From the NCBI RefSeq assembly GCF_040706535.1, contig NZ_JAPDRJ010000001.1:1240001-1304000 (forward strand): 64,000 bases of DNA, read 5' to 3'. Source of the DNA: Lentisalinibacter orientalis. GTDB lineage: Bacteria; Pseudomonadota; Gammaproteobacteria; Steroidobacterales; Woeseiaceae. This document shows positions 42,587-50,654 of this stretch, piece after piece; positions within the stretch are counted from its first letter, which is position 1; each line of letters starts with the position of its first letter. The notes under the pieces are model-generated. The model saw only the letters and a program-made list of their open reading frames with translations, ran no database searches and had not been told where the DNA came from. A program made the translations under genes and the position numbers.

Positions 42587-44020
42587 TCAGGCTTCCTGGC
42601 TTGCCTTGGCCTCCGCCGTATCCCCGGTGGGGGAGAGCATCGGCCGCGTGGCGTGGTAGGTGAGCCAGCCGGCGAGCATGCCGGGCATGCCCTCGTAGAT
42701 GTCGTTGTGCCAGCCGAGCCAGCGCCAGCCGATGGCCACCGCGACTCCCACTCCGATCATCAGCAGCGCCTGGCTCTCGGCCACCCGCAGGCCGCGGGAG
42801 TAGACGTAGAGCAGCGGCCCGAAGGCGCTGGCCAGCGCCGACCAGGAGAAGATCACCAGCGCGAACACGCTCTGCGTTCCGTTCAGGGCGATGATGAGGG
42901 CCAGCACCACAATCAGCAGCGTGCCTGCCTTCAGCTCCAGTGGCTTCTCGATCTTCTGCGGCAGCAGATCGTGGGTGAGGGCCGAGGAGCAGCTGAGTAC
43001 CAGCGAGTCGGCGGTGGAGATGGTAGCTGCGAACAGGCCGGCGATCACGACCCCGGCGAAGATGCCGGGCAGCAGCTCCATGGCCATCGTGGGCAGCGCG
43101 AGTTCCGGATCCATGCTGCCGAGGTCCGGCAGCAGCAGCCGGGACAGCAGGCCCACGCCGGCGGCCAGCGAGTAGAATACGGTGAAGAAACCGTAGTAAT
43201 ACATGCGCGTCCGGCGCAGCTTGCCGGCATTCTCGAGCGCCATGAAACGCACCATGATGTGGGGCTGGCCGATGACGCTCATGCCGGCGAACATCCAGCC
43301 GACCACGAACAGCAGTGGGCCCGCGGGTGCGTCCAGCCTGAGTTCGTCGGGGAAGGGTGCGAGGAAGCCGGGGACGGTGGAGAGTTCCTCCACGGCGCTG
43401 CCCACGCCGCCGACGCTCACGAGCGCCACCACCAGCATCAGCGCCATGGCGAAAAGCATGACCACGGACTGGGCCACATCGGTCCAGATCGAGGCCCGGA
43501 TACCGCCGGCCAGGCAGTACAGTGCCACCATGGTCGCCACCAGGATGGCGCCGCTGCTCGGCGTCCAGCCGAACATCGCCTGCAGCGCTTTGCCGCCGGC
43601 CGTGAGCTGGGCGGCCGCGTAGGCACCCAGGAAGGCAAGGGTCAGCAGCGCCACCACGATGCGCAGGATGCGGAAGTCCGTGTAATGCCAGCAGGCCAGC
43701 ACGCCCGCGAAGGTCACCTCGTTATGCTTCTCGGTGAATTCGCGCAGCCGCCGATGGATGACCAGCGACATGAGGAAGTCGCCGACGATCCAGCCGATCA
43801 TCACCCACAGCGACGCGACGCCGGCCGCATAGGTGTAGCCCATGAGGCCGATGAACATGAAGCCCGAGTTGTTGGTGGCGATCGCGGACAGGCCCGCGAA
43901 GGCGGGCGAGACGTCGCGGCTGGCCAGGTAGTAGTCGTCCTTGGTGCCGCGGCTGCGCATCACCGAGGCGAGCCCGATCAGCACGAAGATGGCCATGGCT
44001 GCGATGAAGCTGGTCAGCAT
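42587..44020 (-). CDS. sodium:solute symporter (SSS family), probable compatible-solute uptake
   Basis: The 477-residue protein has thirteen helices and SSS motifs: the N-terminal LASRDVSPAFAGLSAIATNNSGFMFIGLMGY and the sodium-site-like GVVIAGLFAATISTADSLVLSCSSALTHD. It resembles PutP-type Na+/proline symporters. Its place 58 bases after the ectoine aspartokinase gene, on the same strand, suggests import of proline or ectoine as an osmoprotectant, with the exact substrate unresolved. Confidence 0.85.
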   Translation of the reverse strand: MLTSFIAAMAIFVLIGLASVMRSRGTKDDYYLASRDVSPAFAGLSAIATNNSGFMFIGLMGYTYAAGVASLWVMIGWIVGDFLMSLVIHRRLREFTEKHNEVTFAGVLACWHYTDFRILRIVVALLTLAFLGAYAAAQLTAGGKALQAMFGWTPSSGAILVATMVALYCLAGGIRASIWTDVAQSVVMLFAMALMLVVALVSVGGVGSAVEELSTVPGFLAPFPDELRLDAPAGPLLFVVGWMFAGMSVIGQPHIMVRFMALENAGKLRRTRMYYYGFFTVFYSLAAGVGLLSRLLLPDLGSMDPELALPTMAMELLPGIFAGVVIAGLFAATISTADSLVLSCSSALTHDLLPQKIEKPLELKAGTLLIVVLALIIALNGTQSVFALVIFSWSALASAFGPLLYVYSRGLRVAESQALLMIGVGVAVAIGWRWLGWHNDIYEGMPGMLAGWLTYHATRPMLSPTGDTAEAKASQEA

Positions 44021-44078
44021 CTGCGATTGCCGGGCTTGCGCGAGTCGCGGTGGTTGGCGTGGGGCGGCGGCCCGCGGC

Positions 44079-45512
44079 TCAGGCCGCGTTACGGTCGCCC
44101 ACGGTGTCCCGGTTCTCGACCAGCCGTTCGTGCAGCGCCTTGATCGTCGCGTCGTAGTCGCCCTCGTCCACGATGATCTGGATGTCCACCTGGCGCATGC
44201 CCTGGTGCAGGGCGATCACGTCGATGCCCGATTCGTGCAGGCAGCCGACCGTGTCCGCCAGCAGGCCGGGCCGGTTGAGGTCGGTGCCGATCACCGAGAC
44301 CAGGCCCACCCGGCGCAGGTCGATATCCGCGTGGGGGAACAGGCGCTCCAGCTCCGCGATGGCATGCTTGGCCCGGCTCAGCGTGCCGGTGACGAAGTGA
44401 GTCACGGTGTTCGCGTTCATGTCCTTCGTCACGATGCGCAGCCGGTTGTCCTCCAGCGCCTGGACGATGCGGCGGTCGGTGCCCTTCACGCCGACGATGT
44501 CCTGGTCGAAGAGCTTGATCGCCAGCACGGCGCGGCAGCCGGTCACGATCTCCACGCAGGGTTCGTCGCTCACGTAGTCCTGCCGGATCACCGTGCCGGG
44601 GTCGTCCGGGTCGAAGGTGTTCCTGATACGCAGCGGGATCTCGGCCTGGCGCAGCACTTTCGCCGCGCGGGGATGGACGGCCTCCATGCCCATGTTGGAG
44701 AGCTGGTCGGCGACGTCATAGTTGGTGTTGCCGATCTTCTGCACTTTGTCCTCGCCCACGATCAGGGGGTCGGCGCTGCTGAGGTGATACTCCTTGTGGA
44801 TGATCGCCTCGCTGGCGCCGGTGCGGGCGGCGACGTGACTGAAGGTCACCTCGGTGTAACCGCGGCCGTACTCGCGGAAGAGCCCGCTGTGGCACTGGGT
44901 GTAGCCGGTGACGATGGGCAGCTCCGCCTCGAAGTCGATGCCCTGGAGGCCGATGTCGATGCGCTCCTCCAGCGTGCGCGGCTTGTCGTCGCGCCAGCCG
45001 GTGAGGTCGACGAAGCGGGCCTCCACGCCGTGCATGCGCAGCAGCAGGGCCGTGTTGAACGCGCTGTGGGCCTCGCCGAGGGCAGAGAGCATCTCGCGCA
45101 CCGTCATCATGTGCTCGCCCAGATGGAAGTGGCCGTAGGAGCACAGCCGCTGCAGGTCGATCAGGCAGCTGCGCACGCCCTCGATGCGCTCGAGCACGAA
45201 CTGGTTGGCCGGCTCGCGCACGCCCGGATCGGTGAAGATCTCCTCGTTCTTCTCGATCATGCGGCGGCACACCTTCGTGAGTGCGTCGCCCCAGGCCCAG
45301 TCGGACTCGCTATGGCTGTACAGGGTGTAGACGCCGGGCTCCTTGGTCTTCTTGTCCTCCAGGAGCTCGTTGGTCATGCCGGCGTAGGCCGAGACCACGA
45401 AGATGCGGTTGTACGGGTCGCCCTTCCGCCGCGACGGCAGGAAGACGTTGTTCAGCGCCGCTTCGGCGTCGGCGATCGAGGTGCCGCCGATCTTCTCTAC
45501 GGTGTGACTCAT
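44079..45512 (-). CDS. ask: ectoine-cluster aspartate kinase
   Basis: The 477-residue protein is an aspartokinase: VEKIGGTSIAD, FVVSAYAGMTNELLE, a central substrate region (ARFVDLTGW ... IVTGYTQCHSGLFREYGRGYTEVTFSHVAARTGA) and a C-terminal pair of ACT domains (LRIVTKDMNANTVTHFV, VGLVSVIGTDLNRPGLLADTVGCL). It fits the Ask_Ect type that supplies aspartyl phosphate for diaminobutyrate synthesis without the usual feedback inhibition. The ATG at 45512 lies 23 bases after ectB, where ectC would normally come first. Confidence 0.88.
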   Translation of the reverse strand: MSHTVEKIGGTSIADAEAALNNVFLPSRRKGDPYNRIFVVSAYAGMTNELLEDKKTKEPGVYTLYSHSESDWAWGDALTKVCRRMIEKNEEIFTDPGVREPANQFVLERIEGVRSCLIDLQRLCSYGHFHLGEHMMTVREMLSALGEAHSAFNTALLLRMHGVEARFVDLTGWRDDKPRTLEERIDIGLQGIDFEAELPIVTGYTQCHSGLFREYGRGYTEVTFSHVAARTGASEAIIHKEYHLSSADPLIVGEDKVQKIGNTNYDVADQLSNMGMEAVHPRAAKVLRQAEIPLRIRNTFDPDDPGTVIRQDYVSDEPCVEIVTGCRAVLAIKLFDQDIVGVKGTDRRIVQALEDNRLRIVTKDMNANTVTHFVTGTLSRAKHAIAELERLFPHADIDLRRVGLVSVIGTDLNRPGLLADTVGCLHESGIDVIALHQGMRQVDIQIIVDEGDYDATIKALHERLVENRDTVGDRNAA

Positions 45513-45535
45513 GCTTGCTGTGCTCCTCGCGCCAT

Positions 45536-46840
45536 TCAGGCGCTGTCGCTGGCGGCGACGTCGAAGCTCTCCGCGAGCGCCGTCAGGCCCCGCTCGAGTT
45601 CGTCGTCGCTGATCGTGAGAGGGGGCAGGCACTTGACCACCTCGTCGAAGGAGCCGCTGGTCTCGATCACGAGACCGCGCTCCAGCGCGGCGCGGCATAC
45701 CCTGCCGGCGGTCTCGCCGTCGGGGCACGCGATGCCGATCATGAGGCCGCGGCCCTTGACGGTGAGTTCGAGGGGCGACGCGGCGGCGATCTCCTCCAGC
45801 CGTGAGCGGAGGATGCCGGCCTTGCGCCTGACGTCCTGTTCGAAGCGCGGCGTCGACCAGAATTCCTCCAGCGCGGCGGCGGCAGTAACGAACGCATGGT
45901 TGTTGCCGCGGAACGTGCCGATGTGCTCGCCGGGCTCCCACTCGTCCAGGTCCGACTCGATGAGCAGTACCGCGAACGGCAGGCCCATGGCGCTCAGGGA
46001 TTTCGACAGCGTCACCATGTGCGGCCGGATGCCGGACGGCTCGAAGCTGAAGAAGTTGCCGGTGCGACCGCACCCGGCCTGGATGTCGTCCAGGATGAGC
46101 AGGATGTCGCGGGCGCGGCAGATCGCCTCGAGACGCTTCAGCCAGGCCTCGCTGGCGACGTTCAGGCCGCCTTCGCCCTGCACCGCCTCCACGATGACGG
46201 CGGCGGGATGACCCACGCCGCTGCTCGGGTCGTCCAGTGTCTTCTCGAAGTAGTCGAGCGTGTCCACGCCTTCGCCCAGATAGCCGTCGAAGGGCATGCG
46301 CACGACGCCGCTCATCGACACGCCGGCGGCATCCCGGTGATGGCGGTTGCCGGTTAGCGACAGCGCGCCGAGCGTGACGCCGTGGAAGCCGTTGGTAAAG
46401 GCGACGATGGTCTCGCGGCCCGTCACCTTGCGCGCCAGTTTCATGGCGGCCTCGACGGCGTTCGCGCCGGTCGGGCCGGTGAACTGGGCCACGTAGTCCA
46501 GGTTGCGCGGCTTCAGGATGCGCTCGTGGAAGGTCTCCAGGAAGCGCTTCTTCGCCGCGGTGTGCATGTCCAGGCTGTGGGCGATGCCGTCACCGGCGAT
46601 GTAGTCCATCAGTGCCTCTTTCAGCACCGGATTGTTGTGGCCGTAGTTCAGGCTGCCGGCGCCGGCCAGGAAGTCGAGATACACGTTGCCGTCGGCATCG
46701 ACGAGTTCGGTGCCGACCGCTTTATCGAACAGGACCGGGATCGAGCGGCAGTAGGAGCGCACGTCCGACTCGAGGCGCGCGAACACGCCGCCCGTGTGAG
46801 CGTTACTGGAAAGGTCGATCTTCTCAACGGTGGTTTTCAT
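45536..46840 (-). CDS. ectB: diaminobutyrate-2-oxoglutarate transaminase
   Basis: The 434-residue class III aminotransferase carries PLP motifs FTGPTGANAVEAAMKLAR, LLILDDIQAGCGRTG with the PLP-binding Asp, and the Schiff-base Lys in HMVTLSKSLSAMGLPFAVLLI. It makes L-2,4-diaminobutyrate from aspartate semialdehyde and glutamate, the first committed ectoine step. The opening (MKTTVEKIDLSSNA ... VRSYCRSIPVLFDKA) and the stretch HTAAKKRFLETFHERILKPRNLDY are typical of EctB. It follows ectA by 18 bases. Confidence 0.95.
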   Translation of the reverse strand: MKTTVEKIDLSSNAHTGGVFARLESDVRSYCRSIPVLFDKAVGTELVDADGNVYLDFLAGAGSLNYGHNNPVLKEALMDYIAGDGIAHSLDMHTAAKKRFLETFHERILKPRNLDYVAQFTGPTGANAVEAAMKLARKVTGRETIVAFTNGFHGVTLGALSLTGNRHHRDAAGVSMSGVVRMPFDGYLGEGVDTLDYFEKTLDDPSSGVGHPAAVIVEAVQGEGGLNVASEAWLKRLEAICRARDILLILDDIQAGCGRTGNFFSFEPSGIRPHMVTLSKSLSAMGLPFAVLLIESDLDEWEPGEHIGTFRGNNHAFVTAAAALEEFWSTPRFEQDVRRKAGILRSRLEEIAAASPLELTVKGRGLMIGIACPDGETAGRVCRAALERGLVIETSGSFDEVVKCLPPLTISDDELERGLTALAESFDVAASDSA

Positions 46841-46858
46841 GGCGTTTCTCGATTTCTC

Positions 46859-47380
46859 TCAGTCTGTCTGAATTTCAAAAGGGCCGATAATCAATTCGTG
46901 CTCGCTCTCGTGCTCGCCGCCGAAGTGCTCGTCCTGATCGAACAGCACGTTGTCTTCGGTCGGCGCGCCCAGTTTGCGGGCGAGGCCCTGGAACATGGCC
47001 CAGGAAGCCTCGTTCCCGGCCGTGATGGTCGTGCGGATGTAGTGCAGGTGCTCGTTGCCTGGCCGCTCCAGGATGTCCATGATGAGCCGCTTGGCCAGGC
47101 CATGGCCACGGGCCCGTTCGTCGACGGCCACCTGCCAGACGAACAGCGCGTCCGGATGCGGGGGCGGGCTGTAGCCGGAGACGAAGCCCACGGCATCGCC
47201 TTCCGCTTCCGCCAGCGCGCTGGTCGCGCCGAAGTGGGTGCACTGCAGCAGGTTGCAGTACATGGAGTTGGTGTCCAGCGGCGGGCAGCGGCCGATGAGG
47301 GCGTGGACCGCGGCGCCGTCGGTGGATACCGGCGGGCGGATGGAGATAACAGAATCTTTCTGGATTCTCTTTGCTTGCAT
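46859..47380 (-). CDS. ectA: L-2,4-diaminobutyrate acetyltransferase
   Basis: The 173-residue GNAT-fold protein acetylates the gamma-amino group of diaminobutyrate. It has ISIRPPVSTDGAAVHALIGRCPPLDTNSMYCNLL, the EctA N-terminal signature, the acetyl-CoA site VDERARGHGLAKRLIMDILE, and the C-terminal YIRTTITAGNEASWAMFQGLARKLG. It leads the cluster and is divergent from the MarR-type regulator across an AT-rich 291-base region. Confidence 0.95.
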   Translation of the reverse strand: MQAKRIQKDSVISIRPPVSTDGAAVHALIGRCPPLDTNSMYCNLLQCTHFGATSALAEAEGDAVGFVSGYSPPPHPDALFVWQVAVDERARGHGLAKRLIMDILERPGNEHLHYIRTTITAGNEASWAMFQGLARKLGAPTEDNVLFDQDEHFGGEHESEHELIIGPFEIQTD

Positions 47381-47496
47381 GGTTTGCCTGGTCGGGGAAT
47401 CTGTCGAGTGGGGCTTATGTCCGATGCGGCGGGAATGGGCCCGATAGACTGATAATAGTCCTATCGGAGCCCTGTCGGGTGCCCGGCGTCTTACAG

Positions 47497-47525
47497 TTGA
47501 CAGATATTTCGATATTCAATTAAAA
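47497..47525 (+). promoter_or_regulatory. candidate sigma-70 promoter in the ectA-ectR intergenic region
   Basis: TTGACA (47497-47502) and TTAAAA (47520-47525), 17 bases apart, lie in an AT-rich stretch that stands out from the GC-rich surroundings. It points toward the MarR-type regulator gene. I could not pick out a comparably good minus-strand promoter for ectA, though the same AT-rich block must contain it. Confidence 0.45.
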
Positions 47526-47575
47526 AAGCTGATCGAATAGCGCTACAATTTTAGAAAATAGCGATTAGCGGCGCA

Positions 47576-47597
47576 ACTTTGATTTGAGGGTCAAAGT
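47576..47597. promoter_or_regulatory. candidate EctR operator
   Basis: A perfect inverted repeat ACTTTGA (47576-47582) and TCAAAGT (47591-47597) with an 8-base spacer lies between the candidate promoter and the regulator's start; a TTTGA/TCAAA subrepeat with a 3-base gap is nested inside. Its position and symmetry fit the dimeric MarR-type regulator encoded 75 bases downstream. Confidence 0.5.
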
Positions 47598-47671
47598 ACT
47601 CCTTTCAAGAGAGCGGGTGTCCGGCGGGCACAAACATCACTGGGATCAGGGACCTGCAGACCTTCCGGCGG

Positions 47672-48205
47672 ATGCCGGCGAATGGCGACGAGAGTGACGG
47701 GGCGATGACAGAGAAGGACGAGATGCTGGAGAAGGAGGTGCTGACCGCGCTGCGCCGCGTGTTCCGGGCGACGGACCTGGACGCCAAGTCTCTCGCGCGG
47801 CAGACCGGCCTCACCACGTCCCAGTTGCTGGTGCTGGAGCTGCTGTCGATGGCGGGCGAACTCACGGTGGGCGGGATCGCCTACAAGGTCGGTCTCACCC
47901 AGGGCACGGTCACTTCGATGATCGACAAGCTGCAGCAGGGCGGCCTCGTCGTGCGCCGGCGCGGCAGCGCCGACCGGCGGCAGGTCAAGGTCAGCCTGAC
48001 GCCGGAAGGCCGGGAGCTCGTGGCCCGGGCGCCGACGGCGCTGCAGACGCGCTTCCTGGAAGAGTTCTCCGCCCTGCAGGACTGGGAGCGCCATGCCATC
48101 GTCGCGGCCCTGCAGCGGGTGGCGGACCTGATGGGGGCCGAGAAACTGGATGCGTCCCCGGTGCTGGACGTGGGCCAGATCGGCGAGACGCCGCCCACGC
48201 TGTAG
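47672..48205 (+). CDS. ectR: MarR-family regulator of ectoine genes
   Basis: The 177-residue winged-helix protein has ALRRVFRATDLDAKSLARQTGLTTSQLLVLELLSMAGELTVGGIAYKVGLTQGTVTSMIDKLQQGGLVVRRRGSADRRQVKVSLTPEGRELV, the MarR recognition helix and DxRxxxVxLTxxG wing. Placement divergent from ectA is that of EctR repressors described in halophilic methylotrophs, where the protein represses ectABC-ask. The start may be ATG 47672 or ATG 47705 (MTEKDEMLEKEV); neither has a strong leader. Confidence 0.85.
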   Translation: MPANGDESDGAMTEKDEMLEKEVLTALRRVFRATDLDAKSLARQTGLTTSQLLVLELLSMAGELTVGGIAYKVGLTQGTVTSMIDKLQQGGLVVRRRGSADRRQVKVSLTPEGRELVARAPTALQTRFLEEFSALQDWERHAIVAALQRVADLMGAEKLDASPVLDVGQIGETPPTL

Positions 48206-48221
48206 GGGTTCGTCCGCAGCC

Positions 48222-48719
48222 TCAGGCCGACATCACGCCGCAGAGCGGCGGGTCCCACGCCAGCTGGCGGTGCTCGGCCACCAGCCGGTCCAGTTGCGCG
48301 GCGATGTCCGCCGGGAACGGTGCCGTGCGACGGTGCGCCAGGTCGGCGCCGCTGGTGATGTACTCGAGCGTGGCCGCCAGGTTGTCGCGGCTGTCGTTGA
48401 CGATGAACATCACGCCGTGGAAGCGCTTCTCGCTGCGGTCCACCAGGCGGGCATGGATGCTGACCGATTCGCCGACGTGGATTTCGTTCAGATAGTAGAG
48501 GTGGTGCTCCAGGTCGAACAGACCCTGGCGACGGTCCCGGAAGTAGGAATCCTCCATGCCCATCTCCTGCACCATGGGCCAGCCGCCGCGCTCGAACAGG
48601 GTCATGTAGAACTGGATGTTCACGTGGCCGTTCTGGTCTTCCCAGTCGGCCGGGATCACGTGAGTCATGAGCGCAGGGAGCTGCCGGACCTCGGCCGCCG
48701 AAGGTTGTCGTGGCCTCAT
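48222..48719 (-). CDS. hotdog-fold thioesterase
   Basis: The 165-residue hotdog protein has the active-site-like segment DWEDQNGHVNIQFYMTLFERGGWPM, comparable to D-x-x-GHVN in the 4-hydroxybenzoyl-CoA/betainyl-CoA thioesterase group, then DLEHHLYYLNEIHVGESVSIHARLVDRSEKRFHGVM. It hydrolyses an acyl-CoA; the betainyl-CoA thioesterase option would fit a compatible-solute region but is not proven. Convergent with ectR, 16 bases apart. The start may be 48719 or 48668 (MTHVIPADWED). Confidence 0.8.
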   Translation of the reverse strand: MRPRQPSAAEVRQLPALMTHVIPADWEDQNGHVNIQFYMTLFERGGWPMVQEMGMEDSYFRDRRQGLFDLEHHLYYLNEIHVGESVSIHARLVDRSEKRFHGVMFIVNDSRDNLAATLEYITSGADLAHRRTAPFPADIAAQLDRLVAEHRQLAWDPPLCGVMSA

Positions 48720-48793
48720 CTTCTCTGCCGTCGTGAGCGGACCAGGCGCATAAGCTACCCGCCGGGCCGCAGGTCCGCCAGTCCGGCGGGCGC

Positions 48794-49510
48794 TCAGCCG
48801 GCTCCGGCGCTCGCGGTGAGCCGGCGGGTGCCGCCTGCCGCCCTGGCGATGAGACGCTCCAGATCGCGGGCCAGCAGCAGTCCGGGGTCATGGGGGTGGA
48901 TGGCGAGCCGCAGCGGCCTCCCCGGCGCCGCCAGCGCGAGGGCCGCCCGGTTGAGCCCGCGCAGCACCAGCGCCCTGAAGCGTGTGTCCGCCTCGAAACC
49001 GGCGAGCGGCAGGAGTCGGAAGCGCCCGGTTCCTGCGTCGTACAGCCCGGTGAGGGTCTCGAAGTAGCGGAAGCCGAGGCCGTGCAGGCGCCGCCGCGGG
49101 ATGGAGCCCATCGCCCAGGCCGGAGGCACGTAGGTGTCGGGCTGGGGCAGGCCGTGGCGCGGGAACCATTCGCCGCAGCGGCGGACCAGCGCCTCGATGC
49201 CGGCCGCGTCCAGACACAGATGTTCCGCCACGTCGCGGGAGATGAGCGCGCTGTGCAGGCGGTGCCGGAGCCCCCGGATCCGGGCGCAGCGGTGCTGCCA
49301 GCCGTGCCCGGCCAGGGTATGGCCGCGGGCCAGCAGGCCGTGCAGTCGGTCCAGGGTCTCGCCCGTCCAGCCGACGCCGGGGACCACGAGCAGCGTCGCG
49401 GTACCGGCGCCGGCGGCCTCGAGCGCGGCGAGGATGCCGGCCACCCGGTCGAGGGTCTCCGGCATCACGTCGTGCACCGAGACCAGGATCTCGGACGCCG
49501 CCTCAGCCAC
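48794..49510 (-). CDS. DUF2334/polysaccharide deacetylase-like protein
   Basis: The 238-residue protein starts with ILVSVHDVMPETLDRV, the Asp-containing first strand of the NodB-like deacetylase fold, and has AGHGWQH in place of the H-x(3)-H/D metal motif and IHPHDPGL near the end, all typical of the DUF2334 group. It likely removes an acyl group from a glycan or glycolipid. It overlaps the glycosyltransferase gene by 8 bases. Confidence 0.8.
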   Translation of the reverse strand: MAEAASEILVSVHDVMPETLDRVAGILAALEAAGAGTATLLVVPGVGWTGETLDRLHGLLARGHTLAGHGWQHRCARIRGLRHRLHSALISRDVAEHLCLDAAGIEALVRRCGEWFPRHGLPQPDTYVPPAWAMGSIPRRRLHGLGFRYFETLTGLYDAGTGRFRLLPLAGFEADTRFRALVLRGLNRAALALAAPGRPLRLAIHPHDPGLLLARDLERLIARAAGGTRRLTASAGAG

Positions 49511-50654
49511 CGTCGGCGTCTCCCTGCAGCCAGCCGATCCAGGTGCGCAGATTCCAGTCGTTCAGCCGGCGCGCAGCCAGATGGGCCTGGCGGCCCATTT
49601 CGGCGCGCACGGCCGGCGCCGCCGCGCAGGCCCGCGTGACGGCCTTTATGACGCTCTCGTCCGCGCCGATGCGGAACAAGCCGCCTTCGAGCTCGGGCCA
49701 TTCGGCAATGCCGCAGTCGCCGGACACGATGACCGGCCGGCCGCGGGCCATGCCTTCGAGCGCCACGGTGCCGAACGACTCGACCCGGGACGGCAGCAGC
49801 AGCATGTCGTGGGCGTCCAGCGTGTCGATCAGCCGCTCCCGGGGCACCCAGCCCAGGTAATCCAGGTTCGGCAGCCGCGCGGCCGCGGCCGCGACGGCGG
49901 GGCGCATGGGTCCGTCGCCCGCGATGCTGACCCGCAGGTCCGGCAGCCGTTCGGCCACGTCCAGTACCGCGGGCAGGTTCTTCTCCTCGGCGAGCCGTCC
50001 GGCGAACAGGAGGCGGCGCACTTCGGCCGCGGGTGCGACGAGCGGACGGTCCAGGAACTCCCGCGGCACCGAGGTGCCCATGAGCCGCGTGCCGCGGGCG
50101 CCGAGACGGTTCGCCAGGCGGGCCATCTCCGGGGAGTTGGCCAGCACCAGGGCGCTGTGGCGGAACAGCAGCCGGTGACAGCGCTCCAGGTAGCCGCGGC
50201 TCAGCCGGCCGAAGGTGTCTCGCCAGTAGATGTCCGCCAGCTGCTCGAAGTGGGTGTGGAAGCCCGTGATCAGGGGGATGCCCAGACGCCGTGCCGCCAG
50301 CAGGCCCATCAGGCCGAACGGGCCCGGGGTGGGCACCACCACCGCGTGAGGCGCCAGCGTGGTCAACTGGCGCCAGAGCCGGAAGGGTCGCGGAAACCAC
50401 AGACGCTGGGTCCGGTCCCCCGGCAGCGGCGGCACCAGCCGGCGCCGCCAGCCCCGCAGGCTGTCCTGCGGGCAGAACAGCTCGGCGCGCCCGACCCGGG
50501 AGCCGAGCTGGCCGACCAGGTCGCTGTAATACGAGCCCACGCCGTTGCGTTCGGCCACCGCGTCGGAGACGACGGCGACACGCAGGCGCTCGCAACGGGA
50601 ACGGGCCGGTGCGTCTTCGCGCAGTCGGGACTGCAGCGCTTCTGTTGCCATCAT
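49503..50654 (-). CDS. GT4-family glycosyltransferase
   Basis: The 383-residue GT-B protein has the N-terminal acceptor domain (VAVVSDAVAERNGVGSYYSDLVGQL; ITGFHTHFEQLADIYWRDTFG) and the C-terminal nucleotide-sugar domain (LFAGRLAEEKNLPAVLDVAERLPDLRVSIAGDGPMRPAV; ESFGTVALEGMARGRPVIVS with the E-x7-E motif). This matches GT4 enzymes that build glycolipids, such as GDP-mannose-dependent mannosyltransferases. It overlaps the sulfotransferase gene upstream by 4 bases. Confidence 0.88.
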   Translation of the reverse strand: MMATEALQSRLREDAPARSRCERLRVAVVSDAVAERNGVGSYYSDLVGQLGSRVGRAELFCPQDSLRGWRRRLVPPLPGDRTQRLWFPRPFRLWRQLTTLAPHAVVVPTPGPFGLMGLLAARRLGIPLITGFHTHFEQLADIYWRDTFGRLSRGYLERCHRLLFRHSALVLANSPEMARLANRLGARGTRLMGTSVPREFLDRPLVAPAAEVRRLLFAGRLAEEKNLPAVLDVAERLPDLRVSIAGDGPMRPAVAAAAARLPNLDYLGWVPRERLIDTLDAHDMLLLPSRVESFGTVALEGMARGRPVIVSGDCGIAEWPELEGGLFRIGADESVIKAVTRACAAAPAVRAEMGRQAHLAARRLNDWNLRTWIGWLQGDADGG

